A stretch of DNA of 64,000 nucleotides from Crossaster papposus (Eukaryota > Echinodermata > Asteroidea > Velatida > Solasteridae): contig JBAIAA010001128.1 of assembly GCA_037893245.1 (NCBI GenBank), positions 62,001 through 126,000 on the forward strand, in the 5' to 3' direction. The first letter of the stretch is position 1. Each line of letters starts with the position of its first letter. Positions 9,933-21,185 of this stretch are shown here, one piece after another. The position numbers and the translations under genes were made by a program. The notes under the pieces were generated by a model, which saw only the letters and a program-made list of their open reading frames with translations, searched no databases and had not been told where the DNA came from.

Positions 9933-10619
9933 ATGTAAAGGGAAAGAAGTGTGCATAAGAAATATGTAAAGGGAAAGAACTGTGCATAAGAAATATGTAA
10001 AGGGAAAGAAGTGTGCATAAGAAATATGTAAAGGGAAAGACGTGTGCATAAGAAATATGTAAAGGGAAAGAAGTGTGCATAAGAAATATGTAAAGGGAAA
10101 GAAGTGTGCATAAGAAATATGTAAAGGGAAAGAAGTGTGCATAAGAAATAAACACATGATGTGGGAACAAGCCCTCGAGTTAAATATGTAAAGGGAAAGA
10201 AGTGTGCATAAGAAATATGTAAAGGGAAAGAAGTGTGCACAAGAAATATGTAAAGGGAAAGAAGTGTGCATAAGAAATATGTAAAGGGAAAGAAGTGTGC
10301 ATAAGAAATATGTAAAGGGAAAGAAGTGTGCATAAGAAATATGTAAAGGGAAAGAAGTGTGCATAAGAAATATGTAAAGGGAAAGAAGTGTGCATAAGAA
10401 ATATGTAAAGGGAAAGAAGTGTGCATAAGAAATATGTAAAGGGAAAGAAGTGTGCATAAGAAATATGTAAAGGGAAAGAAGTGTGCATAAGAAATATGTA
10501 AAGGGAAAGAAGTGTGCATAAGAAATATGTAAAGGGAAAGAAGTGTGCATAAGAAATATGTAAAGGGAAAGAAGTGTGCATAAGAAATATGTAAAGGGAA
10601 AGAAGTGTGCATAATAAAT
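9933..10619. repeat. 253-bp block (B at 10150) plus 14 A units
   Basis: Seven A units with AACTGTG and GACGTG lead to B-n at 10150-10185. Fourteen A units follow, the second with CACAAG (near 10238) and the last ending in CATAATAAAT before the next cluster head. Confidence 0.94.
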
Positions 10620-11057
10620 AAACACATGATGTCGGGACAAGCCCTCGAGTTAAATATGTAAAGGGAAAGAAGTGTGCATAAGAAATAAACACATGATGTG
10701 GGAACAAGCCCTCGAGTTAAATATGTAAAGGGAAAGAAGTGTGCATAAGAAATAAACACATGATGAGGGAACAAGCCCTCGAGTTAAATATGTAAAGGAA
10801 AAGAAGTGTGCATAAGAAATAAACACATGATGTGGGAACAAGCCCTCGAGTTAAATATGTAAAGGGAAAGAAGTGTGCATAAGAAATAAACACATGATGT
10901 GGGAACAAGCCCTCGAGTTAAATATGTAAAGGGAAAGAAGTGTGCATAAGAAATAAACACATGATGTGGGAACAAGCCCTCGAGTTAAATATGTAAAGGG
11001 AAAGAAGTGTGCATAAGAAATAAACACATGATGTGGGAACAAGCCCTCGAGTTAAAT
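10620..11057. repeat. Cluster of seven composite units (C-n-g-n-n-n-n)
   Basis: B starts at 10620 (B-C), 10687, 10754 (B-g), 10821, 10888, 10955 and 11022. The A after the B-g reads AAAGGAAAAG, a private change shared with the matching cluster at 14791 and so older than the 4.2-kb duplication. Confidence 0.95.
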
Positions 11058-12927
11058 ATGTAAAGGGAAAGAAGTGTGCATAAGAAATATGTAAAGGGAA
11101 AGAACTGTGCATAAGAAATATGTAAAGGGAAAGAAGTGTGCATAAGAAATATGTAAAGGGAAAGACGTGTGCATAAGAAATATGTAAAGGGAAAGAAGTG
11201 TGCATAAGAAATATGTAAAGGGAAAGAAGTGTGCATAAGAAATATGTAAAGGGAAAGAAGTGTGCATAAGAAATAAACACATGATGTGGGAACAAGCCCT
11301 CGAGTTAAATATGTAAAGGGAAAGAAGTGTGCATAAGAAATATGTAAAGGGAAAGAAGTGTGCACAAGAAATATGTAAAGGGAAAGAAGTGTGCATAAGA
11401 AATATGTAAAGGGAAAGAAGTGTGCATAAGAAATATGTAAAGGGAAAGAAGTGTGCATAAGAAATATGTAAAGGGAAAGAAGTGTGCATAAGAAATATGT
11501 AAAGGGAAAGAAGTGTGCATAAGAAATATGTAAAGGGAAAGAAGTGTGCATAAGAAATATGTAAAGGGAAAGAAGTGTGCATAAGAAATATGTAAAGGGA
11601 AAGAAGTGTGCATAAGAAATATGTAAAGGGAAAGAAGTGTGCATAAGAAATATGTAAAGGGAAAGAAGTGTGCATAAGAAATATGTAAAGGGAAAGAAGT
11701 GTGCATAAGAAATATGTAAAGGGAAAGAAGTGTGCATAAGAAATATGTAAAGGGAAAGAAGTGTGCATAAGAAATATGTAAAGGGAAAGAAGTGTGCATA
11801 AGAAATAAACACATGATGTGGGAACAAGCCCTCGAGTTAAATATGTAAAGGGAAAGAAGTGTGCATAAGAAATATGTAAAGGGAAAGAAGTGTGCACAAG
11901 AAATATGTAAAGGGAAAGAAGTGTGCATAAGAAATATGTAAAGGGAAAGAAGTGTGCATACGAAATATGTAAAGGGAAAGAAGTGTGCATAAGAAATATG
12001 TAAAGGGAAAGAAGTGTGCATAAGAAATATGTAAAGGGAAATAAGTGTGCATAAGAAATATGTAAAGGGAAAGAAGTGTGCATAAGAAATATGTAAAGGG
12101 AAAGAAGTGTGCATAAGAAATATGTAAAGGGAAAGAAGTGTGCATAAGAAATATGTAAAGAGAAAGAAGTGTGCATAAGAAATATGTAAAGGGAAAGAAG
12201 TGTGCATAAGAAATATGTAAAGGGAAAGAAGTGTGCATAAGAAATATGTAAAGGGAAAGAAGTGTGCATAAGAAATATGTAAGGGGAAAGAAGTGTGCAT
12301 AAGAAATATGTAAAGGGAAAGAAGTGTGCATAAGAAATATGTAAAGGGAAAGAAGTGTGCATAAGAAATATGTAAAGGGAAAGAAGTGTGCATAAGAAAT
12401 ATGTAAAGGGAAAGAAGTGTGCATAAGAAATATGTAAAGGGAAAGAAGTGTGCATAAGAAATATGTAAAGGGAAAGAAGTGTGCATAAGAAATATGTAAA
12501 GGGAAAGAAGTGTGCATAAGAAATATGTAAAGGGAAAGAAGTGTGCATAGGAAATATGTAAAGGGAAAGAAGTGTGCATACGAAATATGTAAAGGGAAAG
12601 AAGTGTGCATAAGAAATATGTAAAGGGAAAGAAGTGTGCATAAGAAATATGTAAAGGGAAAGAAGTGTGCATAAGAAATATGTAAAGGGAAAGAAGTGTG
12701 CATAAGAAATATGTAAAGGGAAAGAAGTGTGCATAAGAAATATGTAAAGGGAAAGAAGTGTGCATAAGAAATATGTAAAGGGAAAGAAGTGTGCATAAGA
12801 AATATGTAAAGGGAAAGAAGTGTGCATAAGAAATATGTAAAGGGAAAGAAGTGTGCATAAGAAATATGTAAAGGGAAAGAAGTGTGCATAAGAAATATGT
12901 AAAGGGAAAGAAGTGTGCATAATAAAT
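11058..12927. repeat. 253-bp block, two single B modules and a 35-unit A run
   Basis: B starts at 11275 and 11807; the A runs are 7, 16 and 35 units. CACAAG follows both B copies (near 11363 and 11894). The last run carries CATACGAAAT (11960), GGGAAATAAG (about 12041), AAAGAGAAAG (about 12160), AAGGGGAAAG (12282), CATAGGAAAT (12548), CATACGAAAT (12579) and a final CATAATAAAT, the same marker series as 7722-8689. Confidence 0.93.
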
Positions 12928-13298
12928 AAACACATGATGTGGGAACAAGCCCTCGAGTTAAATATGTAAAGGGAAAGAAGTGTGCATAAGAAATAAACAC
13001 ATGATGAGGGAACAAGCCCTCGAGTTAAATATGTAAAGGGAAAGAAGTGTGCATAAGAAATAAACACATGATGTGGGAACAAGCCCTCGAGTTAAATATG
13101 TAAAGGGAAAGAAGTGTGCATAAGAAATAAACACATGATGTGGGAACAAGCCCTCGAGTTAAATATGTAAAGGGAAAGAAGTGTGCATAAGAAATAAACA
13201 CATGATGTGGGAACAAGCCCTCGAGTTAAATATGTAAAGGGAAAGAAGTGTGCATAAGAAATAAACACATGATGTGGGAACAAGCCCTCGAGTTAAAT
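12928..13298. repeat. Cluster of six composite units headed by a recombinant B
   Basis: B starts at 12928, 12995 (B-g), 13062, 13129, 13196 and 13263. The head has the CATAATAAAT left flank of a B-C head (as at 8690) but the canonical TGTGGGAAC of the second position (as at 8757). One 67-bp unit is therefore missing and the exchange point lies inside or just left of this B. Confidence 0.94.
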
Positions 13299-13799
13299 AT
13301 GTAAAGGGAAAGAAGTGTGCATAAGAAATATGTAAAGGGAAAGAACTGTGCATAAGAAATATGTAAAGGGAAAGAAGTGTGCATAAGAAATATGTAAAGG
13401 GAAAGACGTGTGCATAAGAAATATGTAAAGGGAAAGAAGTGTGCATAAGAAATATGTAAAGGGAAAGAAGTGTGCATAAGAAATATGTAAAGGGAAAGAA
13501 GTGTGCATAAGAAATAAACACATGATGTGGGAACAAGCCCTCGAGTTAAATATGTAAAGGGAAAGAAGTGTGCATAAGAAATATGTAAAGGGAAAGAAGT
13601 GTGCACAAGAAATATGTAAAGGGAAAGAAGTGTGCATAAGAAATATGTAAAGGGAAAGAAGTGTGCATAAGAAATATGTAAAGGGAAAGAAGTGTGCATA
13701 AGAAATATGTAAAGGGAAAGAAGTGTGCATAAGAAATATGTAAAGGGAAAGAAGTGTGCATAAGAAATATGTAAAGGGAAAGAAGTGTGCATAAGAAAT
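13299..13799. repeat. 253-bp block (B at 13516) plus eight A units
   Basis: Seven A units with AACTGTG and GACGTG (near 13344 and 13405), B-n at 13516-13551, then eight A units with CACAAG near 13604. Matches 9128-9628 with an offset of 4,171 bp. Confidence 0.94.
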
Positions 13800-14103
13800 A
13801 AACACATGATGAGGGAACAAGCCCTCGAGTTAAATATGTAAAGGGAAAGAAGTGTGCATAAGAAATAAACACATGATGTGGGAACAAGCCCTCGAGTTAA
13901 ATATGTAAAGGGAAAGAAGTGTGCATAAGAAATAAACACATGATGTGGGAACAAGCCCTCGAGTTAAATATGTAAAGGGAAAGAAGTGTGCATCAGAAAT
14001 AAACACATGATGTGGGAACAAGCCATCGAGTTAAATATGTAAAGGGAAAGAAGTGTGCATAAGAAATAAACACATGATGTGGGAACAAGCCGTCGAGTTA
14101 AAT
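13800..14103. repeat. Cluster of five composite units (g-n-n-a-n)
   Basis: B starts at 13800 (B-g), 13867, 13934, 14001 (B-a with CATCAG flank) and 14068. The last reads CCGTCGAG, which destroys the CTCGAG palindrome and is not present in its counterpart at 9897, so it arose after the duplication. Confidence 0.95.
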
Positions 14104-14790
14104 ATGTAAAGGGAAAGAAGTGTGCATAAGAAATATGTAAAGGGAAAGAACTGTGCATAAGAAATATGTAAAGGGAAAGAAGTGTGCATAAGAAATATGT
14201 AAAGGGAAAGACGTGTGCATAAGAAATATGTAAAGGGAAAGAAGTGTGCATAAGAAATATGTAAAGGGAAAGAAGTGTGCATAAGAAATATGTAAAGGGA
14301 AAGAAGTGTGCATAAGAAATAAACACATGATGTGGGAACAAGCCCTCGAGTTAAATATGTAAAGGGAAAGAAGTGTGCATAAGAAATATGTAAAGGGAAA
14401 GAAGTGTGCACAAGAAATATGTAAAGGGAAAGAAGTGTGCATAAGAAATATGTAAAGGGAAAGAAGTGTGCATAAGAAATATGTAAAGGGAAAGAAGTGT
14501 GCATAAGAAATATGTAAAGGGAAAGAAGTGTGCATAAGAAATATGTAAAGGGAAAGAAGTGTGCATAAGAAATATGTAAAGGGAAAGAAGTGTGCATAAG
14601 AAATATGTAAAGGGAAAGAAGTGTGCATAAGAAATATGTAAAGGGAAAGAAGTGTGCATAAGAAATATGTAAAGGGAAAGAAGTGTGCATAAGAAATATG
14701 TAAAGGGAAAGAAGTGTGCATAAGAAATATGTAAAGGGAAAGAAGTGTGCATAAGAAATATGTAAAGGGAAAGAAGTGTGCATAATAAAT
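14104..14790. repeat. 253-bp block (B at 14321) plus 14 A units
   Basis: Same order as 9933-10619: seven marked A units, B-n at 14321-14356, fourteen A units with CACAAG near 14409 and a final CATAATAAAT. Confidence 0.94.
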
Positions 14791-15228
14791 AAACACATGA
14801 TGTCGGGACAAGCCCTCGAGTTAAATATGTAAAGGGAAAGAAGTGTGCATAAGAAATAAACACATGATGTGGGAACAAGCCCTCGAGTTAAATATGTAAA
14901 GGGAAAGAAGTGTGCATAAGAAATAAACACATGATGAGGGAACAAGCCCTCGAGTTAAATATGTAAAGGAAAAGAAGTGTGCATAAGAAATAAACACATG
15001 ATGTGGGAACAAGCCCTCGAGTTAAATATGTAAAGGGAAAGAAGTGTGCATAAGAAATAAACACATGATGTGGGAACAAGCCCTCGAGTTAAATATGTAA
15101 AGGGAAAGAAGTGTGCATAAGAAATAAACACATGATGTGGGAACAAGCCCTCGAGTTAAATATGTAAAGGGAAAGAAGTGTGCATAAGAAATAAACACAT
15201 GATGTGGGAACAAGCCCTCGAGTTAAAT
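14791..15228. repeat. Cluster of seven composite units (C-n-g-n-n-n-n)
   Basis: B starts at 14791 (B-C), 14858, 14925 (B-g), 14992, 15059, 15126 and 15193. AAAGGAAAAG follows the B-g, as at 10754. The last two B copies also begin the 2,710-bp duplication, matching 17836 and 17903. Confidence 0.95.
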
Positions 15229-16602
15229 ATGTAAAGGGAAAGAAGTGTGCATAAGAAATATGTAAAGGGAAAGAACTGTGCATAAGAAATATGTAAAGGG
15301 AAAGAAGTGTGCATAAGAAATATGTAAAGGGAAAGACGTGTGCATAAGAAATATGTAAAGGGAAAGAAGTGTGCATAAGAAATATGTAAAGGGAAAGAAG
15401 TGTGCATAAGAAATATGTAAAGGGAAAGAAGTGTGCATAAGAAATAAACACATGATGTGGGAACAAGCCCTCGAGTTAAATATGTAAAGGGAAAGAAGTG
15501 TGCATAAGAAATATGTAAAGGGAAAGAAGTGTGCACAAGAAATATGTAAAGGGAAAGAAGTGTGCATAAGAAATATGTAAAGGGAAAGAAGTGTGCATAA
15601 GAAATATGTAAAGGGAAAGAAGTGTGCATAAGAAATATGTAAAGGGAAAGAAGTGTGCATAAGAAATATGTAAAGGGAAAGAAGTGTGCATAAGAAATAT
15701 GTAAAGGGAAAGAAGTGTGCATAAGAAATATGTAAAGGGAAAGAAGTGTGCATAAGAAATATGTAAAGGGAAAGAAGTGTGCATAAGAAATATGTAAAGG
15801 GAAAGAAGTGTGCATAAGAAATATGTAAAGGGAAAGAAGTGTGCATAAGAAATATGTAAAGGGAAAGAAGTGTGCATAAGAAATATGTAAAGGGAAAGAA
15901 GTGTGCATAAGAAATATGTAAAGGGAAAGAAGTGTGCATAAGAAATATGTAAAGGGAAAGAAGTGTGCATAAGAAATAAACACATGATGTGGGAACAAGC
16001 CCTCGAGTTAAATATGTAAAGGGAAAGAAGTGTGCATAAGAAATATGTAAAGGGAAAGAAGTGTGCACAAGAAATATGTAAAGGGAAAGAAGTGTGCATA
16101 AGAAATATGTAAAGGGAAAGAAGTGTGCATAAGAAATATGTAAAGGGAAAGAAGTGTGCATAAGAAATATGTAAAGGGAAAGAAGTGTGCATAAGAAATA
16201 TGTAAAGGGAAAGAAGTGTGCATAAGAAATATGTAAAGGGAAAGAAGTGTGCATAAGAAATATGTAAAGGGAAAGAAGTGTGCATAAGAAATATGTAAAG
16301 GGAAAGAAGTGTGCATAAGAAATATGTAAAGGGAAAGAAGTGTGCATAAGAAATATGTAAAGGGAAAGAAGTGTGCATAAGAAATATGTAAAGGGAAAGA
16401 AGTGTGCATAAGAAATATGTAAAGGGAAAGAAGTGTGCATAAGAAATATGTAAAGGGAAAGAAGTGTGCATAAGACATATGTAAAGGGAAAGAATTGTGC
16501 ATAAGAAATATGTAAAGGGAAAGAAGTGTGCATAAGAAATATGTAAAGGGAAAGAAGTGTGCATAAGAAATATGTAAAGGGAAAGAAGTGTGCATAATAA
16601 AT
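15229..16602. repeat. 253-bp block, two single B modules and A runs of 16 and 19 units
   Basis: B starts at 15446 and 15978. AACTGTG and GACGTG mark the first seven A units; CACAAG follows both B copies (near 15534 and 16065). A doubly changed unit, GACATATG with AATTGTG (16475-16500), lies four units before the next cluster head; this pair recurs before several B-C heads. Confidence 0.93.
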
Positions 16603-16839
16603 AAACACATGATGTCGGGACAAGCCCTCGAGTTAAATATGTAAAGGGAAAGAAGTGTGCATAAGAAATAAACACATGATGAGGGAACAAGCCCTCGAGT
16701 TAAATATGTAAAGGGAAAGAAGTGTGCATACGAAATAAACACATGATGTGGGAACAAGCCCTCGAGTTAAATATGTAAAGGGAAAGAAGTGTGCTTAAGA
16801 AATAAACACATGATGTGGGAACAAGCCCTCGAGTTAAAT
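16603..16839. repeat. Cluster of four composite units (C-g-n-n)
   Basis: B starts at 16603 (B-C), 16670 (B-g), 16737 and 16804. The A units carry CATACGAAAT before 16737 and TGCTTAAG before 16804. This is the reference short cluster, lacking the canonical B between C and g and two later copies. Confidence 0.95.
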
Positions 16840-17835
16840 ATGTAAAGGGAAAGAAGTGTGCATAAGAAATATGTAAAGGGAAAGAAGTGTGCATACGAAA
16901 TATGTAAAGGGAAAGAAGTGTGCATAAGAAATATGTAAAGGGAAAGACGTGTGCATAAGAAATATGTAAAGGGAAAGAAGTGTGCATAAGAAATATGTAA
17001 AGGGAAAGAAGTGTGCATAAGAAATATGTAAAGGGAAAGAAGTGTGCATAAGAAATAAACACATGATGTGGGAACAAGCCCTCGAGTTAAATATGTAAAG
17101 GGAAAGAAGTGTGCATAAGAAATATGTACAGGGAAAGAAGTGTGCACAAGAAATATGTAAAGGGAAAGAAGTGTGCATAAGAAATATGTAAAGGGAAAGA
17201 AGTGTGCATAAGAAATATGTAAAGGGAAAGAAGTGTGCATAAGAAATATGTAAAGGGAAAGAAGTGTGCATAAGAAATATGTAAAGGGAAAGAAGTGTGC
17301 ATAAGAAATATGTAAAGGGAAAGAAGTGTGCATAAGAAATATGTAAAGGGAAAGTAGTGTGCATAAGAAATATGTAAAGGGAAAGAAGTGTGCATAAGAA
17401 ATATGTAAAGGGAAAGAAGTGTGCATAAGAAATATGTAAAGGGAAAGAAGTGTGCATAAGAAATATGTAAAGGGAAAGAAGTGTGCATAAGAAATATGTA
17501 AAGGGAAAGAAGTGTGCATAAGAAATATGTAAAGGGAAAGAAGTGTGCATAAGAAATATGTAAAGGGAAAGAAGTGTGCATAAGAAATATGTAAAGGGAA
17601 AGAAGTGTGCATAAGAAATATGTAAAGGGAAAGAAGTGTGCATAAGAAATATCTAAAGGGAAAGAAGTGTGCATAAGAACTATGTAAAGGGAAAGAAGTG
17701 TGCATAAGAAATATGTAAAGGGAAAGAAGTGTGCATAAGAAATATGTAAAGGGAAAGAAGTGTGCATAAGAAATATGTAAAGGGAAGAAGTGTGCATAAG
17801 AAATATGTAAAGGGAAAGAAGTGTGCATAAGAAAT
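16840..17835. repeat. 253-bp block (B at 17057) plus 24 A units
   Basis: The marked spacer has CATACGAAAT (16892) and GACGTG (16947). After B-n at 17057-17092 come GTACAGGG (17128), CACAAG (17144), AAAGTAGTG (17355), ATCTAAAG (17651), GAACTATG (17680) and a 30-bp unit lacking one A (17781). Confidence 0.93.
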
Positions 17836-17938
17836 AAACACATGATGTGGGAACAAGCCCTCGAGTTAAATATGTAAAGGGAAAGAAGTGTGCATAAGAA
17901 ATAAACACATGATGTGGGAACAAGCCCTCGAGTTAAAT
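17836..17938. repeat. Pair of composite units (n-n)
   Basis: B starts at 17836 and 17903, both canonical and not headed by B-C. They are the duplicate of the last two B copies of the 14791 cluster, so the pair is a truncated cluster created by the 2,710-bp duplication junction. Confidence 0.93.
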
Positions 17939-19312
17939 ATGTAAAGGGAAAGAAGTGTGCATAAGAAATATGTAAAGGGAAAGAACTGTGCATAAGAAAT
18001 ATGTAAAGGGAAAGAAGTGTGCATAAGAAATATGTAAAGGGAAAGACGTGTGCATAAGAAATATGTAAAGGGAAAGAAGTGTGCATAAGAAATATGTAAA
18101 GGGAAAGAAGTGTGCATAAGAAATATGTAAAGGGAAAGAAGTGTGCATAAGAAATAAACACATGATGTGGGAACAAGCCCTCGAGTTAAATATGTAAAGG
18201 GAAAGAAGTGTGCATAAGAAATATGTAAAGGGAAAGAAGTGTGCACAAGAAATATGTAAAGGGAAAGAAGTGTGCATAAGAAATATGTAAAGGGAAAGAA
18301 GTGTGCATAAGAAATATGTAAAGGGAAAGAAGTGTGCATAAGAAATATGTAAAGGGAAAGAAGTGTGCATAAGAAATATGTAAAGGGAAAGAAGTGTGCA
18401 TAAGAAATATGTAAAGGGAAAGAAGTGTGCATAAGAAATATGTAAAGGGAAAGAAGTGTGCATAAGAAATATGTAAAGGGAAAGAAGTGTGCATAAGAAA
18501 TATGTAAAGGGAAAGAAGTGTGCATAAGAAATATGTAAAGGGAAAGAAGTGTGCATAAGAAATATGTAAAGGGAAAGAAGTGTGCATAAGAAATATGTAA
18601 AGGGAAAGAAGTGTGCATAAGAAATATGTAAAGGGAAAGAAGTGTGCATAAGAAATATGTAAAGGGAAAGAAGTGTGCATAAGAAATAAACACATGATGT
18701 GGGAACAAGCCCTCGAGTTAAATATGTAAAGGGAAAGAAGTGTGCATAAGAAATATGTAAAGGGAAAGAAGTGTGCACAAGAAATATGTAAAGGGAAAGA
18801 AGTGTGCATAAGAAATATGTAAAGGGAAAGAAGTGTGCATAAGAAATATGTAAAGGGAAAGAAGTGTGCATAAGAAATATGTAAAGGGAAAGAAGTGTGC
18901 ATAAGAAATATGTAAAGGGAAAGAAGTGTGCATAAGAAATATGTAAAGGGAAAGAAGTGTGCATAAGAAATATGTAAAGGGAAAGAAGTGTGCATAAGAA
19001 ATATGTAAAGGGAAAGAAGTGTGCATAAGAAATATGTAAAGGGAAAGAAGTGTGCATAAGAAATATGTAAAGGGAAAGAAGTGTGCATAAGAAATATGTA
19101 AAGGGAAAGAAGTGTGCATAAGAAATATGTAAAGGGAAAGAAGTGTGCATAAGAAATATGTAAAGGGAAAGAAGTGTGCATAAGACATATGTAAAGGGAA
19201 AGAATTGTGCATAAGAAATATGTAAAGGGAAAGAAGTGTGCATAAGAAATATGTAAAGGGAAAGAAGTGTGCATAAGAAATATGTAAAGGGAAAGAAGTG
19301 TGCATAATAAAT
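17939..19312. repeat. 253-bp block, B at 18156 and 18688, A runs of 16 and 19 units
   Basis: Copy 2 of 15229-16602, with an offset of 2,710 bp and the same markers: AACTGTG, GACGTG, CACAAG twice, and GACATATG with AATTGTG at 19185-19210. Confidence 0.93.
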
Positions 19313-19549
19313 AAACACATGATGTCGGGACAAGCCCTCGAGTTAAATATGTAAAGGGAAAGAAGTGTGCATAAGAAATAAACACATGATGAGGGAACAA
19401 GCCCTCGAGTTAAATATGTAAAGGGAAAGAAGTGTGCATACGAAATAAACACATGATGTGGGAACAAGCCCTCGAGTTAAATATGTAAAGGGAAAGAAGT
19501 GTGCTTAAGAAATAAACACATGATGTGGGAACAAGCCCTCGAGTTAAAT
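19313..19549. repeat. Cluster of four composite units (C-g-n-n)
   Basis: B starts at 19313 (B-C), 19380 (B-g), 19447 and 19514, with the CATACGAAAT and TGCTTAAG flanks of the 16603 cluster. Confidence 0.95.
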
Positions 19550-20948
19550 ATGTAAAGGGAAAGAAGTGTGCATAAGAAATATGTAAAGGGAAAGAAGTGT
19601 GCATACGAAATATGTAAAGGGAAAGAAGTGTGCATAAGAAATATGTAAAGGGAAAGACGTGTGCATAAGAAATATGTAAAGGGAAAGAAGTGTGCATAAG
19701 AAATATGTAAAGGGAAAGAAGTGTGCATAAGAAATATGTAAAGGGAAAGAAGTGTGCATAAGAAATAAACACATGATGTGGGAACAAGCCCTCGAGTTAA
19801 ATATGTAAAGGGAAAGAAGTGTGCATAAGAAATATGTACAGGGAAAGAAGTGTGCACAAGAAATATGTAAAGGGAAAGAAGTGTGCATAAGAAATATGTA
19901 AAGGGAAAGAAGTGTGCATAAGAAATATGTAAAGGGAAAGAAGTGTGCATAAGAAATATGTAAAGGGAAAGAAGTGTGCATAAGAAATATGTAAAGGGAA
20001 AGAAGTGTGCATAAGAAATATGTAAAGGGAAAGAAGTGTGCATAAGAAATATGTAAAGGGAAAGTAGTGTGCATAAGAAATATGTAAAGGGAAAGAAGTG
20101 TGCATAAGAAATATGTAAAGGGAAAGAAGTGTGCATAAGAAATATGTAAAGGGAAAGAAGTGTGCATAAGAAATATGTAAAGGGAAAGAAGTGTGCATAA
20201 GAAATATGTAAAGGGAAAGAAGTGTGCATAAGAAATATGTAAAGGGAAAGAAGTGTGCATAAGAAATATGTAAAGGGAAAGAAGTGTGCATAAGAAATAT
20301 GTAAAGGGAAAGAAGTGTGCATAAGAAATATGTAAAGGGAAAGAAGTGTGCATAAGAAATATGTAAAGGGAAAGAAGTGTGCATAAGAACTATGTAAAGG
20401 GAAAGAAGTGTGCATAAGAAATATGTAAAGGGAAAGAAGTGTGCATAAGAAATATGTAAAGGGAAAGAAGTGTGCATAAGAAATATGTAAAGGGAAGAAG
20501 TGTGCATAAGAAATATGTAAAGGGAAAGAAGTGTGCATAAGAAATATGTAAAGGGAAAGAAGTGTGCATAAGAAATATGTAAAGGGAAAGAAGTGTGCAT
20601 AAGAAATATGTAAAGGGAAAGAAGTGTGCATAAGAAATATGTAAAGGGAAAGAAGTGTGCATAAGAAATATGTAAAGGGAAAGAAGTGTGCATAAGAAAT
20701 ATGTAAAGGGAAAGAAGTGTGCATAAGAAATATGTAAAGGGAAAGAAGTGTGCATAAGAAATATGTAAAGGGAAAGAAGTGTGCATAAGAAATATGTAAA
20801 GGGAAAGAAGTGTGCATAAGACATATGTAAAGGGAAAGAATTGTGCATAAGAAATATGTAAAGGGAAAGAAGTGTGCATAAGAAATATGTAAAGGGAAAG
20901 AAGTGTGCATAAGAAATATGTAAAGGGAAAGAAGTGTGCATAATAAAT
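19550..20948. repeat. 253-bp block (B at 19767) plus 37 A units
   Basis: Copy 2 of 16840-17835, with GTACAGGG, CACAAG, AAAGTAGTG, GAACTATG and the 30-bp unit. It extends to GACATATG with AATTGTG (20820-20845) and CATAATAAAT before the next head. Confidence 0.93.
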
Positions 20949-21185
20949 AAACACATGATGTCGGGACAAGCCCTCGAGTTAAATATGTAAAGGGAAAGAA
21001 GTGTGCATAAGAAATAAACACATGATGAGGGAACAAGCCCTCGAGTTAAATATGTAAAGGGAAAGAAGTGTGCATACGAAATAAACACATGATGTGGGAA
21101 CAAGCCCTCGAGTTAAATATGTAAAGGGAAAGAAGTGTGCTTAAGAAATAAACACATGATGTGGGAACAAGCCCTCGAGTTAAAT
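20949..21185. repeat. Cluster of four composite units (C-g-n-n)
   Basis: B starts at 20949 (B-C), 21016 (B-g), 21083 and 21150; CATACGAAAT and TGCTTAAG flanks as in the two previous short clusters. Confidence 0.95.

Larger units (their letters stand above)
7722..16131. repeat. Tandem duplication, period 4,238 then 4,171 bp
   Basis: Markers left of the first cluster match with an offset of 4,238 bp (AAAGAGAAAG 7913/12151, AAGGGGAAAG 8041/12279, cluster head 8690/12928). From 8757 to 11807 every B start matches with an offset of 4,171 bp (8757/12928, 9345/13516, 9629/13800, 10150/14321, 10620/14791, 11275/15446, 11807/15978). The 67-bp change of offset is one lost composite unit at 12928. Copy-specific differences are few: GTTAAGGG near 9508 and GGGAATGAAG near 9875 in copy 1, CCGTCGAG at 14068 in copy 2. 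Boundaries are approximate. Confidence 0.9.
15126..20545. repeat. Tandem duplication, period 2,710 bp
   Basis: B starts match with an offset of 2,710 bp: 15126/17836, 15193/17903, 15446/18156, 15978/18688, 16603/19313, 16670/19380, 16737/19447, 16804/19514, 17057/19767. A-unit markers match too: AAAGTAGTG 17355/20065, GAACTATG 17680/20390, and a 30-bp unit AGGGAAGAAG 17781/20491. B 15059 has no partner at 17769, so the left edge lies near 15126 and the unit is about 15126-17835. One difference seen: ATCTAAAGG at 17651 only in copy 1. Confidence 0.92.
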
